DNA from: Pseudomonadales bacterium
GTDB taxonomy: Bacteria; Pseudomonadota; Gammaproteobacteria; Pseudomonadales; Pseudohongiellaceae
Assembly: GCA_031277435.1 (NCBI GenBank)
Contig: JAITMI010000319.1
Span: forward strand, 1-7,303
Length of the DNA: 7,303 nt
Direction: 5' to 3'
Part shown: positions 6,721-7,303 of the stretch, piece by piece
How the letters are laid out: the number at the start of each line of letters is the position of its first letter
Position numbering within the stretch: the first letter of the stretch is position 1
Position numbers and translations under genes: made by a program
Notes under the pieces: generated by a model
Told to the model about the DNA's origin: nothing
The model's database searches: none
The model's input: the letters and a program-made list of their open reading frames with translations, nothing else

Positions 6721-7303
6721 GGCTGCTCCCCTGGTGACTGCTCCGGTGGCGTTTGTTCCCGCGTCTGCGGCTTGCGCGCGATGCTCTCGTTGTGATCGGG
6801 CCAGATAAAACCGATCGGATGCGGCTCTTCCACGTCCTCCTCCTGCACGTCGAGGCGGATCGCATGGCAGATCAGTTGCACGGTGTTCTGGTGCGCGAGG
6901 ATCGAGCAAGGGCTTTCACCCAAGAGCCCCTCGACGCGGATGCCATCGAAACTCACCTGCGCCAGCGTGCGCACCTGCACCTGCAAACCGCCATACAAAA
7001 TGGCGACGATGGCCGGGTAGTAATTGGGCGGCAGTTGCGCGCTCCAAGCCTTGGCCTCGGCGGCCAGCGCCTTGAGCAACACCCCGGCGCTACGGAATTC
7101 GTTGATCTCCTCCGGGCTGCAATTGGGCAGCGGACAGAGGTTTTCCTGCGTCACCGGCGGCGGCGTAAACCCCGGCACCTTGGCCATCTGCGCGCCAAGA
7201 TCGGACTGCAAACTTTGCCAGGCGGAGCCACCGCCGAGCGGGTCTTGTGTGCCACTGTCATTATCAGCGCCATTGCCAGCGGCGCTAAGACCAGGCTGGT
7301 CTG
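6717..7303 (-). CDS. Unrecognised protein, first visible gene of the - strand operon, 5' end outside window
   Basis: I do not recognise this protein. The frame is open to the right edge, so about 195 C-terminal residues are seen. A TTG at 7209-7211 could start a 164-residue product, but no ribosome binding site precedes it and the reading continues upstream without a stop. The visible part has three zones: a Gly/Asp/Asn/Ser-rich stretch that looks like a flexible linker (bases 7212-7303); a central, probably folded region from about LCPLPNCSPEEINEF to HPIGFIW, with an alanine-rich helix, an Ile/Leu/Val-rich middle and four cysteines (26, 31, 102, 115 counted from the TTG); and a charged Pro/Glu/Gln-rich tail of about 25 residues that is likely disordered. 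No membrane segment is obvious. Coding character is supported by its length, by neighbour-like composition and by the ATGA overlap with pdxJ. Function is unknown, and any link to vitamin B6 rests on position alone. Confidence 0.75.
   Translation of the reverse strand, partial: DQPGLSAAGNGADNDSGTQDPLGGGSAWQSLQSDLGAQMAKVPGFTPPPVTQENLCPLPNCSPEEINEFRSAGVLLKALAAEAKAWSAQLPPNYYPAIVAILYGGLQVQVRTLAQVSFDGIRVEGLLGESPCSILAHQNTVQLICHAIRLDVQEEDVEEPHPIGFIWPDHNESIARKPQTREQTPPEQSPGEQP
6726..6732 (-). promoter_or_regulatory. Ribosome binding site of pdxJ
   Basis: AGGGGAG on the - strand lies five bases before ATG 6720, inside the 3' end of the upstream gene. This strong site decides the pdxJ start against the longer frame that opens at 6909. 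Confidence 0.8.

Noticed and set aside
6721..6909. Upstream extension of pdxJ to an ATG at 6909
   Set aside because: The added sequence is Arg/Ala-rich with no family match and lies inside the upstream gene. A strong ribosome binding site marks ATG 6720.
7238..7247. GCGGGTCTTG matching part of the 755-812 repeat arm
   Set aside because: Only ten bases match, with no inverted partner and inside coding sequence, so it is most likely chance.

Overview
The window looks like an ordinary chromosomal segment of a GC-rich gammaproteobacterium. UvrC, CysB, MsrA and ThrH all align by eye, residue by residue, with the Escherichia coli or Pseudomonas proteins. CysB keeps the 324-residue length of the E. 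coli protein, and UvrC is one residue shorter. The genus cannot be read from the sequence. No rRNA, tRNA, CRISPR array, transposase or phage gene is visible, and no stretch longer than about 70 bases lies between genes.

Layout: two gene blocks converge. On the + strand, the 3' part of murB (cell wall precursor synthesis; its 5' end lies before the window) is followed by uvrC (nucleotide excision repair). Between them sits a 58-base inverted repeat of the palindromic REP-like type. It contains the murB stop codon and ends 12 bases before the uvrC start. On the - strand, six closely packed genes read from the right edge towards the middle: an unrecognised protein (5' end outside the window), pdxJ (vitamin B6 synthesis), msrA (methionine sulfoxide repair), a PF06189-type 5'-nucleotidase, cysB (master regulator of cysteine synthesis) and thrH (phosphoserine phosphatase / homoserine phosphotransferase). 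Two junctions are ATGA start/stop overlaps and the others are gaps of 19 to 48 bases, so this is very probably one operon. An 11-bp hairpin lies between the converging uvrC and thrH ends.

How the genes fit together: the - strand block is enriched in sulfur amino acid and serine metabolism. ThrH can release serine, the carbon precursor of cysteine. CysB controls sulfate assimilation and cysteine synthesis. MsrA repairs oxidised methionine. PdxJ makes the precursor of PLP, the cofactor of cysteine synthase and many other amino acid enzymes. The nucleotidase and the first gene have no established place in this scheme.

I found no clearly new system. The points most worth a second look are the repeat that ends murB and abuts uvrC, the PdxJ subtype with Lys where the E. 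coli enzyme has His, the MsrA lacking its last recycling cysteine, and the unrecognised first gene of the operon.
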